Source: Azospirillum brasilense
GTDB lineage: Bacteria; Pseudomonadota; Alphaproteobacteria; Azospirillales; Azospirillaceae
Assembly: GCF_022023855.1 (NCBI RefSeq)
Contig: NZ_CP059449.1
Location: 2,094,501 to 2,158,500, forward strand
Length of the DNA: 64,000 nt
Direction: 5' to 3'
The notes beneath the pieces were generated by a model. That model did no database searches. It was not told where the DNA came from and was given only the letters and a program-made list of their open reading frames with translations. Both the position numbers and the translations under genes were made by a program. How positions within the stretch are numbered: the first letter of the stretch is position 1; each line of letters begins with the position of its first letter. Of the stretch, positions 53,701-62,279 are shown one piece after another.

Positions 53701-54578
53701 CGTCCGGCATCCCGTCGGTCAGCTTCGAATTCTTCCCGCCCAAGACGGAGAAGATGGAACAGAGCCTGTGGCAGGCGATCCAACGCCTTGCCCCGCTCGC
53801 CCCGTCCTTCGTCTCGGTGACCTACGGGGCCGGCGGCTCGACGCGCGAACGCACGCACAACACGGTGACGCGCATCCAGAAGGAAACGGGCATCCCCGCC
53901 GCCGCCCATTTCACCTGCGTGGGTGCGACGCGCGAGGAGATCGACGCCATCGCCCGCACCTACTGGGACGCCGGCATCCGCCATCTCGTGGCCCTGCGCG
54001 GCGATCCGCCGGAGACCGAGGGCGGGGTCGGCGGGCGCTACGTTCCGCATCCCGGCGGGTATGCCTATGCCGCCGATCTGGTGGCCGGGATGAAGAAGGT
54101 CGCCGACTTCGAGATCTCCGTCGCCGCCTATCCGGAGTGCCATCCGGAGGCGCCGAGCGCACAGTTCGACCTGGACAACCTGAAGCGCAAGGTGGACGCC
54201 GGGGCGACGCGGGCGATCACCCAGTTCTTCTTCGACAACGACGCCTACTTCCGCTTCCTCGACCGCTGTGCCGCCGCCGGCATCACCGTGCCGATCGTGC
54301 CCGGCATCCTGCCGATCACCAACTTCGCCCGCGCGGTGGAGTTCGCCGGCAAGTGCGGGGCGGCGATGCCCCAACGCTTTGCCGAAACCTTCGAAGGGCT
54401 GGATTCCGATCCGGAGACCCGCCAGCTCGTCGCCGCGACCATGGCGGCGGAGCAGTGCCAGGCGCTCCAGGCCCAGGGCATCAAGGAGTTCCATTTCTAC
54501 ACCCTGAACCGCTCGGACCTGACGGTGGCCATCTGCCGGATGCTGGGCGTGAAGGCGAAGCAGCCGGCGGTGTCCTGA
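53697..54578 (+). CDS. metF: Methylenetetrahydrofolate reductase MetF
   Basis: This 293-residue flavoenzyme makes 5-methyltetrahydrofolate, the methyl donor for methionine synthase. It has the N-terminal SFEFFPPKT with the catalytic Glu11, the FTCVGATREEI and ALRGDPPE segments and the QFFFDNDAYFRF motif. It is translationally coupled to the ArsR-methyltransferase gene and followed within 600 nt by metH, which uses its product. Confidence 0.95.
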   Translation: MTSGIPSVSFEFFPPKTEKMEQSLWQAIQRLAPLAPSFVSVTYGAGGSTRERTHNTVTRIQKETGIPAAAHFTCVGATREEIDAIARTYWDAGIRHLVALRGDPPETEGGVGGRYVPHPGGYAYAADLVAGMKKVADFEISVAAYPECHPEAPSAQFDLDNLKRKVDAGATRAITQFFFDNDAYFRFLDRCAAAGITVPIVPGILPITNFARAVEFAGKCGAAMPQRFAETFEGLDSDPETRQLVAATMAAEQCQALQAQGIKEFHFYTLNRSDLTVAICRMLGVKAKQPAVS

Positions 54579-54631
54579 CCGCCCCCCTGTGATAGGGTGT
54601 TGCGGATGATCGCGGTCGCGGAGGAAGGGCC

Positions 54632-55105
54632 ATGGACAGCCGGATCGGGTACGACGACGACTTCTACGCCTGGACCCAGGAGCAGGCCCGTCTGCTGCGC
54701 GAAGCCGCCCGCGAACGCCTCAACACGCCCATCGATTGGGATCATGTGGCGGAGGAGATCGAAGACATGGGCAGGAACGACCGGCGTGCGATCAACAGCC
54801 ATCTTGCCCGTATCATCGAGCATCTTCTTAAACTGGAGTTCTCTCCGGCTTCCGACCCGCGCAGCGGTTGGCGGAAGTCCGTACGCGAACAGCGTGCGGC
54901 GGCCGTCGATGCGCTGGCCGACAGCCCCAGCCTGAAGGGGCATGTCGATCTTCCGTCCGCGTTCCGCCGTGGTCGCGGCTTTGCAACCGACGGGCTCGGA
55001 CAGGATCGCGTCGATGAACATGCCCTTCCTTCCGAATGCCCTTACGGACTTGACCAGCTTCTTGACGAAGACTGGTGGCCGGTGAACTGCCACGATCTCG
55101 ACTGA
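54632..55105 (+). CDS. DUF29 domain protein
   Basis: This 157-residue protein of the DUF29 family has the hallmark YDDDFYAWTQEQARLLR start and the WDHVAEEIEDMG motif, followed by a helical region and the LDEDWWP end. DUF29 proteins are common in cyanobacteria and alphaproteobacteria and of unknown function. GGAGG lies before ATG 54632. It sits between metF and metH on the same strand; a link to methionine metabolism is not established. Confidence 0.87.
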   Translation: MDSRIGYDDDFYAWTQEQARLLREAARERLNTPIDWDHVAEEIEDMGRNDRRAINSHLARIIEHLLKLEFSPASDPRSGWRKSVREQRAAAVDALADSPSLKGHVDLPSAFRRGRGFATDGLGQDRVDEHALPSECPYGLDQLLDEDWWPVNCHDLD

Positions 55106-55163
55106 GACGCCGATTCCCTGACTTTCCGCACGACCTTCCTCCCGAAACGGACCAGATCTTCCC

Positions 55164-58100
55164 ATGCCGCACATTCTCGACACTCTCCGCGACCGCGTCC
55201 TGCTCTGCGACGGCGGGTTCGGCAGCCGCATCCAGGCGCTCGACCTCGACGTGGAGAAGGACTACTGGGGGCACGAGAACTGCACCGACATCCTGCCGCT
55301 CTCGCGCCCGGACATCGTGCGGGAGATCCACCGCGGCTATTTCGAGGCCGGCGCGGACATGGTGGAAACGGACACCTTCGGCGCCTCCCCGGTGACGCTG
55401 GGCGAGTTCGGCATCTCCGAGAAGGCGTTCGAGATCAACCAGCGCGCGGTCGAACTGGCGCGCGAGGCGGCGGAGACCTTCACGGACGGGCAGCCGCGCT
55501 TCGTCATCGGCTCGGTCGGGCCGGGTACCAAGCTGCCCAGCCTGGGCCACATCCCCTATCAGGATCTTGAGGACAGCTTCTTCGTCCAGGCGGCCGGCCT
55601 GATCGCCGGCGGCGCCGACGCCATCCTGGTCGAGACCTGCCAGGACCCGCTGCAGATCAAGGCCGCCGTCAACGGCATCAAGCGCGCCCGCGCCGAGGCC
55701 GGGTCGGACACGCCGGTCTTCGTGCAGGTGACGGTGGAAACCACGGGCACGCTGCTGGTCGGCACCGACATCGCCGCGGCGGCCACCGTGATCCAGTCTT
55801 TGGACGTGCCGCTGATCGGGTTGAACTGCGCCACCGGCCCGCTGGAGATGAGCGAGCATGTGAAGTGGCTGACCCAGAACTGGCCGGGCCTCGTCTCCGT
55901 GCAGCCGAACGCCGGCCTGCCGGAACTGGTCGACGGCAAGACCCACTATCCGTTGCGCGCCGACGACTTCGCCCATTGGCTGGAGCGCTTCGTGACCGAG
56001 GACGGGGTGAACCTCGTCGGCGGCTGCTGCGGCACCAACGTTCCGCACATCGCGGCGGCCAACCAGATGCTGCGCAAGCTGGCCCCGGCCGGCTCGCACC
56101 GCCCGAACCCGAAGGGCCGCACGGTCCATTGGGTGCCCGCGGTCGCCTCGCTCTACTCCCAGGTCACGCTTCGCCAGGAAAACGCCTTCTTCGCCATCGG
56201 CGAGCGCTGCAACGCCAATGGCTCCAAGAAGTGGCGCGAGCTTCAGGAGAAGAACGACTGGGACGGCTGCGTCGAGATGGCGCGCGAGCAGGTGAAGGAA
56301 GGCTCGCACACGCTGGACGTCTGCACCGCCTTCGTCGGCCGCGACGAGGTGGCGGAGATGAAGGCCGTCGTGCAGCGCTTCGCCGGATCGGTCACCGCCC
56401 CCCTGGTCATCGACTCCACCGAATACATCGTGCTGGAGAAGGCGCTGGCGCTCTACGGCGGCAAGGCGATCATCAACTCGATCAACTTCGAGGACGGTGA
56501 GGAGCCGGCCCGCAAGCGCCTCGCGCTCGCCAAGAAGTTCGGCGCGGCGGTGATCGCTCTGACCATCGACGAGGAGGGCATGGCGAAGACGCCGAAGCGC
56601 AAGCTCGCCATTGCCAAGCGCCTCTACGACCTCGCGGTCAACGAGTTCGGCCTGCCGGCGCACGACCTGCTGTTCGACCCGCTGACCTTCACCATCGCCA
56701 CCGGCAACGAGGACGACCGCAAGCTGGCCATCTGGACGCTGGAGGGCATCGAGGCGATCAGCCGCGAGATGCCCGGCTGCCAGATCATCCTGGGCCTGTC
56801 CAACGTTTCCTTCGGCCTGAACGCGGCGGCGCGCCACGTCCTGAACTCGGTCTTCCTCGATCATGCGGTGAAGCGCGGCATGACCGGCGCCATCGTGCAT
56901 GTCTCGAAGATCATGCCGCTGCACCAGATCCCCGAGAAGGAGGTCAAGACCGCCGAGGATCTGATCTTCGACCGCCGTGCGGAAGGGTATGACCCGCTCC
57001 AGGCCTTCATCGCACTGTTCGAGGGCCGCAAGGCGGCGGACGCCAAGAAGAAGGCCCGCGCCGAGACGGTCGAGGAACGGCTGAAGGAGCGCATCGTCGA
57101 CGGCGACCGCACCGGGCTGGAGGACGATCTGGCCGAGGCGATGAAGACCCACCCGCCGCTGGAGATCATCAACACCTACCTGCTCGACGGCATGAAGGTG
57201 GTGGGCGAGCTGTTCGGCGCCGGCAAGATGCAGCTTCCGTTCGTGCTCCAGTCCGCGGAGACCATGAAGGCCGCCGTGGCGTGGCTGGAGCCGCACATGG
57301 AGAAGCTGGACGGCCAGCAGAAGGGCACCATGGTGCTGGCCACCGTGAAGGGCGACGTCCACGACATCGGCAAGAACCTCGTGGACATCATCCTGACCAA
57401 CAACGGCTACAAGGTCGTCAACCTGGGCATCAAGCAGCCGATCGGCGCGATCATCCAGGCGGCGAAGGAGCACAAGGCCGACGCCGTCGGCATGTCCGGC
57501 CTGCTGGTGAAGTCCACCGTCGTGATGCGCGAGAATCTGGAGGAGATGACCCGCGAGGGGCTGGAGGTTCCGGTCCTGCTCGGCGGTGCTGCCCTGACCC
57601 GCGCCTATGTGGAGACGGACTGCGTGGCCTCCTACGGCTCGGGCCGCGTGGCCTATGCCGGCGACGCCTTCGACGGGCTGACCCTGATGGATCAGGTGGT
57701 GGGCGGCAGCTTCGACCAGCAGCTCGCCATCCAGCAGGCCAAGCGGGCGGGGCGGGCGGTCAACCGCCGCCGCGTGCTCGGGCAGGCGACCAGCGCCACC
57801 GTCGGCCCGGTGGACAAGGATGCCGCACGCGCCCGTCGCACCCGTCTGGCCGAAGGCGTGCCGGTGCCGACTCCGCCCTTCTGGGGGCCGAAGGTCATCG
57901 AGCATGTGCCGCTGAAGACGCTGGTGACCTACCTGAACGAGCGCATGCTCTACCAGCTCCAGTGGGGCTACCGGAAGGACGGCAAGTCCTTCGAGGAGTT
58001 CAAGGAGTGGGCGAAGAAAGAGCTTCGCCCGGTGCTCGACCGCATCCTTAAGATCGCCGCGAAGGAAGAAATCCTGCGGCCCCAGGCGGTCTACGGCTAT

Positions 58101-58655
58101 TGGAAGGCGGCGGCTGACGGCGACGACGTCATCCTGTTCGCCGAGGACGGGACCAGCGAGGTCGCTCGCTTTACCTTGCCGCGTCAGGCCAAGGAGGACG
58201 GCGAGTGCATCGCCGACTTCCTGCGCGACGTGAACGACGGCGAGCGCGACGTGCTGGGCCTGCAGATCGTCACCATGGGCCAGCATTGCGCCGAGGTGGC
58301 GCGGGACTGGTTCGCCGAGAACCGCTACCAGGACTATCTCTACCTGCACGGCCTGTCGGTGGAGATGACCGAGGCGATGGCGGAGTACGTTCACGCCCGC
58401 ATCCGCGCCGAACTGGGCTACGGCGCCGAGGACAGCCGCGACAAGGAGAAGCTGCTGCAGCAGGCCTATCGCGGCAGCCGCTACAGCTTCGGCTACCCGG
58501 CCTGCCCGAACCTCGCCGACCAGGAGCAGCTTCTGAAGCTCCTCGACGCCGGGCGGATCGGCGTGGAGATGTCCGACGAACACCAGCTCCACCCGGAGCA
58601 GAGCACGTCCGCCATCGTCCTGCACCACCCGCGGGCGAAATACTTCAGCGTGTGA
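55164..58655 (+). CDS. metH: Cobalamin-dependent methionine synthase MetH
   Basis: This 1163-residue four-module enzyme transfers methyl from 5-methyltetrahydrofolate to homocysteine via cobalamin. The modules in order are: homocysteine binding (about 1-310; zinc cysteines in LNCATGP and GGCCGT), pterin binding (about 330-590; IGERCNANGS), cobalamin cap and binding (about 620-880; D-V-H733-DIGKN, the lower axial His) and SAM-dependent reactivation (about 900-1163; RYSFGYPACPN). All modules look intact, and the length is near E. coli MetH. It lies downstream of metF and the ArsR-like regulator. The binding site is weak. Confidence 0.96.
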   Translation: MPHILDTLRDRVLLCDGGFGSRIQALDLDVEKDYWGHENCTDILPLSRPDIVREIHRGYFEAGADMVETDTFGASPVTLGEFGISEKAFEINQRAVELAREAAETFTDGQPRFVIGSVGPGTKLPSLGHIPYQDLEDSFFVQAAGLIAGGADAILVETCQDPLQIKAAVNGIKRARAEAGSDTPVFVQVTVETTGTLLVGTDIAAAATVIQSLDVPLIGLNCATGPLEMSEHVKWLTQNWPGLVSVQPNAGLPELVDGKTHYPLRADDFAHWLERFVTEDGVNLVGGCCGTNVPHIAAANQMLRKLAPAGSHRPNPKGRTVHWVPAVASLYSQVTLRQENAFFAIGERCNANGSKKWRELQEKNDWDGCVEMAREQVKEGSHTLDVCTAFVGRDEVAEMKAVVQRFAGSVTAPLVIDSTEYIVLEKALALYGGKAIINSINFEDGEEPARKRLALAKKFGAAVIALTIDEEGMAKTPKRKLAIAKRLYDLAVNEFGLPAHDLLFDPLTFTIATGNEDDRKLAIWTLEGIEAISREMPGCQIILGLSNVSFGLNAAARHVLNSVFLDHAVKRGMTGAIVHVSKIMPLHQIPEKEVKTAEDLIFDRRAEGYDPLQAFIALFEGRKAADAKKKARAETVEERLKERIVDGDRTGLEDDLAEAMKTHPPLEIINTYLLDGMKVVGELFGAGKMQLPFVLQSAETMKAAVAWLEPHMEKLDGQQKGTMVLATVKGDVHDIGKNLVDIILTNNGYKVVNLGIKQPIGAIIQAAKEHKADAVGMSGLLVKSTVVMRENLEEMTREGLEVPVLLGGAALTRAYVETDCVASYGSGRVAYAGDAFDGLTLMDQVVGGSFDQQLAIQQAKRAGRAVNRRRVLGQATSATVGPVDKDAARARRTRLAEGVPVPTPPFWGPKVIEHVPLKTLVTYLNERMLYQLQWGYRKDGKSFEEFKEWAKKELRPVLDRILKIAAKEEILRPQAVYGYWKAAADGDDVILFAEDGTSEVARFTLPRQAKEDGECIADFLRDVNDGERDVLGLQIVTMGQHCAEVARDWFAENRYQDYLYLHGLSVEMTEAMAEYVHARIRAELGYGAEDSRDKEKLLQQAYRGSRYSFGYPACPNLADQEQLLKLLDAGRIGVEMSDEHQLHPEQSTSAIVLHHPRAKYFSV

Positions 58656-58729
58656 GGCGGGGCGCCTGAACCGGGGCATCGCCTCCTTTCCCGTGTCGCA
58701 ATGGGGAAGAAGGCGTCTTCAGGATGCTC

Positions 58730-58763
58730 GGAACCGGCTTGGCTGACCATCCAAGCCGGTTCC
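58730..58763. terminator. Thirteen-base-pair perfect hairpin after metH
   Basis: GGAACCGGCTTGG (58730-58742) pairs exactly with CCAAGCCGGTTCC (58751-58763) around an 8-nt loop. No T tract follows on the + strand, so it may stabilise the 3' end or act as a processing site rather than end transcription. Confidence 0.6.
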
Positions 58764-58796
58764 CAAAGCGCAGCGGCATCGCTTATCCTTGAGGGC

Positions 58797-59291
58797 ATGA
58801 ACCATTCGCCCACCCCGCTTCGCCTGCACCGGGAAACCGTCCGCCCGGAGTGGATCGACTACAACGGCCACATGAACGTGGCCTACTATCTGCTCGCCTT
58901 CGATCACGCGACCGACGCCGTGCTCGACCATTTCGGGATCGGCAAGGCGTACGCGGAGGGCGAGGGGCGGTCGATGTTCGCGGTCGAGGCGCACCTGACC
59001 TACGCCCGCGAGGTCACGGAGGGCGACGGGCTGACCTTCACGTCCCTGGTCCTGGGCGCGGACGCCAAACGGCTGCATCTGTTCCACGAAATGCGCCATG
59101 AGGAGGACGGCTTCCTCGCCGCCACGGCGGAATTCGTTCTGCTCCATGTCGATCTGGCGGAACGCCGTTCGGTGCCGCTGGCTCCGGACGTCGCGGAACG
59201 GCTGGCCTGGACCGCGGCGGAGCACGCCACGCTTTCCGTGCCGCCGCAGGCCGGGCGATCGGTCGGGCTGCGGACCCCGAAGGGGGCGTGA
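58797..59291 (+). CDS. Acyl-CoA thioesterase (hotdog fold)
   Basis: This 164-residue 4HBT-type thioesterase has the hallmark motif DYNGHMNVAYY near residue 19-29, followed by the long hotdog helix and VEAHLTYAREV. Such proteins hydrolyse acyl-CoA esters; the substrate cannot be read, though members related to betainyl-CoA thioesterase share the DYNGHMN motif. The start at ATG 58797 follows GAGGGC closely; an open frame extends upstream over the metH hairpin and is not credible. Confidence 0.82.
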   Translation: MNHSPTPLRLHRETVRPEWIDYNGHMNVAYYLLAFDHATDAVLDHFGIGKAYAEGEGRSMFAVEAHLTYAREVTEGDGLTFTSLVLGADAKRLHLFHEMRHEEDGFLAATAEFVLLHVDLAERRSVPLAPDVAERLAWTAAEHATLSVPPQAGRSVGLRTPKGA

Positions 59292-59371
59292 CGGTAAGTC
59301 GCTGCCCGCCACGGCTTTTTGTTGCGCCGGACCCTTTGTTATTCGGCCTGCGCGACACTATCTGTTGGCGC

Positions 59372-59884
59372 ATGAAGACGACAATTTTCGCCGCCTTCGC
59401 GGTACTTGCCACCTTCCTGGGCGCAGCCCTGGTTCCCTCCGTCGCTCTGGCCGAATGCACCGACCCGGCGCAGCCGAAGGTCAACTGGCGCCGCTGCTAC
59501 TTCGACGGGCGCGATCTGTCGTCTGTGAAACTTGCCGGGGCGATGCTGCGCGACGCCACTTTCCAGCGGGCCACGTTGAAGGATGCCGACCTGTCGGAGA
59601 CCGACGGCTATCGCGCGAAGTTCTTCAGCGCCACCATGCCGGGGGTGAAGCTGGACGGCGCCCGCCTGATCGAGGCCGATTTCACCCGCGCCGACCTGAC
59701 CGGGGCATCCCTGAAGGAAGCGGACCTGCGCAACGCGAAGCTGGTGAACGCCATCCTGCAAAAGGCCGACTTCACCGGGGCGCGGCTGGGCGGTGCGGAC
59801 CTGCGGCACGCCGATCTGTCGGGCGCCACCTGGATCGACGGCACGACGGTGTGCGCCGAGAAATCCGTGGGACAGTGCAACTGA
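59372..59884 (+). CDS. Secreted pentapeptide-repeat protein
   Basis: This 170-residue exported protein has a signal peptide (about 1-28, ending VALA). The mature N-terminus has two cysteines (ECTDP and RRCYF), then about 20 pentapeptide repeats of the A(D/N)LXX type from residue 50 to 155. There is no PilZ domain, unlike the pentapeptide protein at 49 kb. The function is unknown. The start is set by the signal peptide; no strong binding site is visible. Confidence 0.85.
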   Translation: MKTTIFAAFAVLATFLGAALVPSVALAECTDPAQPKVNWRRCYFDGRDLSSVKLAGAMLRDATFQRATLKDADLSETDGYRAKFFSATMPGVKLDGARLIEADFTRADLTGASLKEADLRNAKLVNAILQKADFTGARLGGADLRHADLSGATWIDGTTVCAEKSVGQCN

Positions 59885-59917
59885 TGAAACGGTAAGTAAA
59901 TTTGCCTCTCACCGTAT

Positions 59918-59923
59918 TATAAT
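59918..59923 (+). promoter_or_regulatory. Possible -10 element TATAAT before the GGDEF gene
   Basis: A perfect TATAAT lies in an AT-rich stretch upstream of the diguanylate cyclase gene. No matching -35 at 16-18 nt is seen. Confidence 0.35.
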
Positions 59924-60004
59924 AACCTTACCCGAAAGTTGCTTGCCCGCCTCTTTCCCGGTGCGGTAGCCTTTTTTCCTATGAGCAGTGGAAAGGCGGC
60001 GGCA

Positions 60005-61042
60005 ATGGCGGGCGAAGAGGATTTCGAGACGGCGCGGATTCTCGCGAGCCGCGCCATGGATCGGATCGCCGTCCATGGGCTTTTGCCGAACCCGGAGAAC
60101 TTTACCCTCTGGTACGCTTATTTCGGCGGGCAGAACCCGGACCTGACGCGTGCCATCGAACTGGCTCAGCGCGACGGCGCCAAGCTGTCGCAGGGCCATT
60201 GCGACGAGCTGTACAAGCGCTTCTTCACGCTCGACGCCGAAGCCCAGGCCATCCGCGAAACGTCGGAGCGGGCGCGCGTCGCCTTGGGGCGCATCCTCGA
60301 CCAGTTGGGCAGTGTTGGCTCGGAGACGGACCGCTACGGGCAGGCGCTGGCCGGTTTCCGGGGGGAACTGGACCAGCCGATGAGCTTGGCCGAGCTGCGC
60401 GCCATGGTGGCTGCCATCGCGGCGGAGACGACCGCCATCGTGGACCGCCAGACCCGCCTGCAGAGCCAGCTTCTCGAATCCAGCCAGCAGTTGGCCGAGT
60501 TGCGCGTTGTCCTGGATTCCGCGCGTCGCGAGGCGATGACCGACGGGTTGACCGGAATCGCGAACCGGCGTGGCTTCGATCTGGCGCTGGCCTCCGCCGC
60601 GGAGGAGGCAGCGCAGACCGGAATGCCGATGACCCTGCTTATGGTGGACATCGACCATTTCAAGCGCTTCAACGACACCCATGGCCATCTCGTCGGCGAC
60701 CACGTCCTGAAGCTGGTCGCCAAGGTGCTGACCGAAGGGGTCAAGGGGCGCGACACCGTCGCCCGTTACGGCGGCGAGGAGTTCAGCGTCATCCTGCCGC
60801 ACACCGGGCTTCAGAACGCCGTGAAGCTGGCTGAGCAGCTTCGCGCCTCCGTGGGGTCGCGGCAGATCATCAACCGGTCGCGCAACGCCAACTACGGCTC
60901 GGTCACCCTGTCGGTCGGGGCGGCCGAATACCGCCCCGGTGAGGATCTGCTGGCCCTGATGCGCCGCGCCGACGAGGCGCTCTACACCGCCAAGCGCGGC
61001 GGGCGCAACCGCGTCTGCGCGGAGGCCACGGTGGCGGGTTGA
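60005..61042 (+). CDS. Diguanylate cyclase (GGDEF domain protein)
   Basis: This cytoplasmic protein of 345 residues has a helical N-terminal domain (about 1-165, with a conserved-looking FTLWYAYFGG segment) and a C-terminal GGDEF domain. The active-site motif GGEEF (256-260) is intact, as are the DxDxFKxxND elements, so it should make c-di-GMP. The inhibitory RxxD site is degenerate: the matching positions read KGRD. The start at 60005 has GGAAAGG-like purines 8 nt upstream; ATG 59981 is open but lacks a binding site. Confidence 0.9.
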   Translation: MAGEEDFETARILASRAMDRIAVHGLLPNPENFTLWYAYFGGQNPDLTRAIELAQRDGAKLSQGHCDELYKRFFTLDAEAQAIRETSERARVALGRILDQLGSVGSETDRYGQALAGFRGELDQPMSLAELRAMVAAIAAETTAIVDRQTRLQSQLLESSQQLAELRVVLDSARREAMTDGLTGIANRRGFDLALASAAEEAAQTGMPMTLLMVDIDHFKRFNDTHGHLVGDHVLKLVAKVLTEGVKGRDTVARYGGEEFSVILPHTGLQNAVKLAEQLRASVGSRQIINRSRNANYGSVTLSVGAAEYRPGEDLLALMRRADEALYTAKRGGRNRVCAEATVAG

Positions 61043-61052
61043 GCGCCGCCTG

Positions 61053-62147
61053 TCAGGTGTTTCCCGTCAGGCGCCGGACCGCGGCGTCGGTTTCGTCCAC
61101 TAGCCGCGCCATCAGTTCCGCCGCCGTCTGCCGCCGCGCAAGACGGACGCCCTGTCCGGCCCACAGCGAGAGGAACTCGGCGCGCCCCTGCTGCGCCGCG
61201 GCGGTGCGCATCGGGCGGGTCAGCGCGTTCTGAAGGGGGAAGGGCAGGGCGTCGCCGTCCGCGATGTTCTCCATGACCCGGTTCACGATCCCGCGCGCCG
61301 GGCGTCCCGAGAAGGCGCGGGTCACGCGCGTCTGCGTCTCGCGGGCGTCGAGGATCGCCCGCTTGTGCGCCTCGGGGATGCCGGCCTCCGCGCAGGTCAG
61401 GAAGGCGGTGCCCATCTGCACCCCGGCGGCGCCCAGAGCCAGCGCCGCCGCGATGCCGCGCCCGTCCATGATGCCGCCGGATGCCAGCACGGGCAGGTTC
61501 ACCGCGTCCACCACCTGTGGAACCAATGCCATGGTGCCGACCAGACCCGCGGCGAAGTCCACCTCTCCCGAGCCCGTAGCGAAACTGCCGCGGTGCCCGC
61601 CGGCCTCGGCCCCCTGGGCGATCACGGCGTCCATGCCGGCCCGTTCCAGCGCAATGGCTTCCTCGACGCCGGTCGCCGTGCCGATCAGGAGCATGCCCCG
61701 CGCCTTGATGGCGGCCAGCGCGTCGGCGGGCGGGATGCCGAAGGTGAAGCTGAAGGCCGCCGCCCCGCAGTCCAGCGCCGCCGCCAATTGGGCGGCGAAG
61801 CCGTCGGCTCCCAGGACCGGTGTCCCGGGAGCGGGCAGGCCGAGATCGGTGTGGTAGCGCGCAATGGCGGCGACCGCCGCGTCCATCCTCCCGGCGTCCG
61901 GTGCTTCGGGCGCGGGCAGCGGGGCGAACAGGTTGATCCCGAAGGGGCGGGCGGTCCGGGCGCGGATCGCCCGCGCCCGTTCGGCGATCTGGTCCGGTGA
62001 CAGATAGGCCGCGCCGACGAAGCCGATGCCGCCGGCCTCGCCCACCGTGGCGACGAGGTCCGCCGTGTCGGCGCCCCCGGCCATCGGGGCCTGGACAATG
62101 GGGTTGGACAGGCCCAGGCGCTGGGTCAGAGTGGTGTGAACCGGCAT
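61053..62147 (-). CDS. Nitronate monooxygenase (2-nitropropane dioxygenase family)
   Basis: This 364-residue FMN-dependent TIM-barrel enzyme oxidises nitronates such as propionate-3-nitronate. The phosphate-binding loop AQGAEAGGHRG with catalytic His185, the N-terminal IVQAPMAGG and the ASGGIMDGRG motifs fit class I. GGAGG lies 8 nt before ATG 62147. It is a single gene between a converging GGDEF gene and the 3' end of an oxidoreductase. Confidence 0.88.
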   Translation of the reverse strand: MPVHTTLTQRLGLSNPIVQAPMAGGADTADLVATVGEAGGIGFVGAAYLSPDQIAERARAIRARTARPFGINLFAPLPAPEAPDAGRMDAAVAAIARYHTDLGLPAPGTPVLGADGFAAQLAAALDCGAAAFSFTFGIPPADALAAIKARGMLLIGTATGVEEAIALERAGMDAVIAQGAEAGGHRGSFATGSGEVDFAAGLVGTMALVPQVVDAVNLPVLASGGIMDGRGIAAALALGAAGVQMGTAFLTCAEAGIPEAHKRAILDARETQTRVTRAFSGRPARGIVNRVMENIADGDALPFPLQNALTRPMRTAAAQQGRAEFLSLWAGQGVRLARRQTAAELMARLVDETDAAVRRLTGNT

Positions 62148-62279
62148 CGCGCCGCCCTCCGCTTTCGGTAATCCGCGGAGGGAGGCTAGGACAGTCCGGC
62201 CATCGTGAAAAATGATTTGTTCAGATGGGACGGATCACGTCCGGTGATGGGAGCCGGAACCGGCTCAGGCGGCGCGCAG

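Noticed and set aside
54828..58679. A 1283-codon open frame antisense to metH
   Set aside because: It mirrors the codon bias of metH in a GC-rich genome; it shows no domain, and metH is complete.
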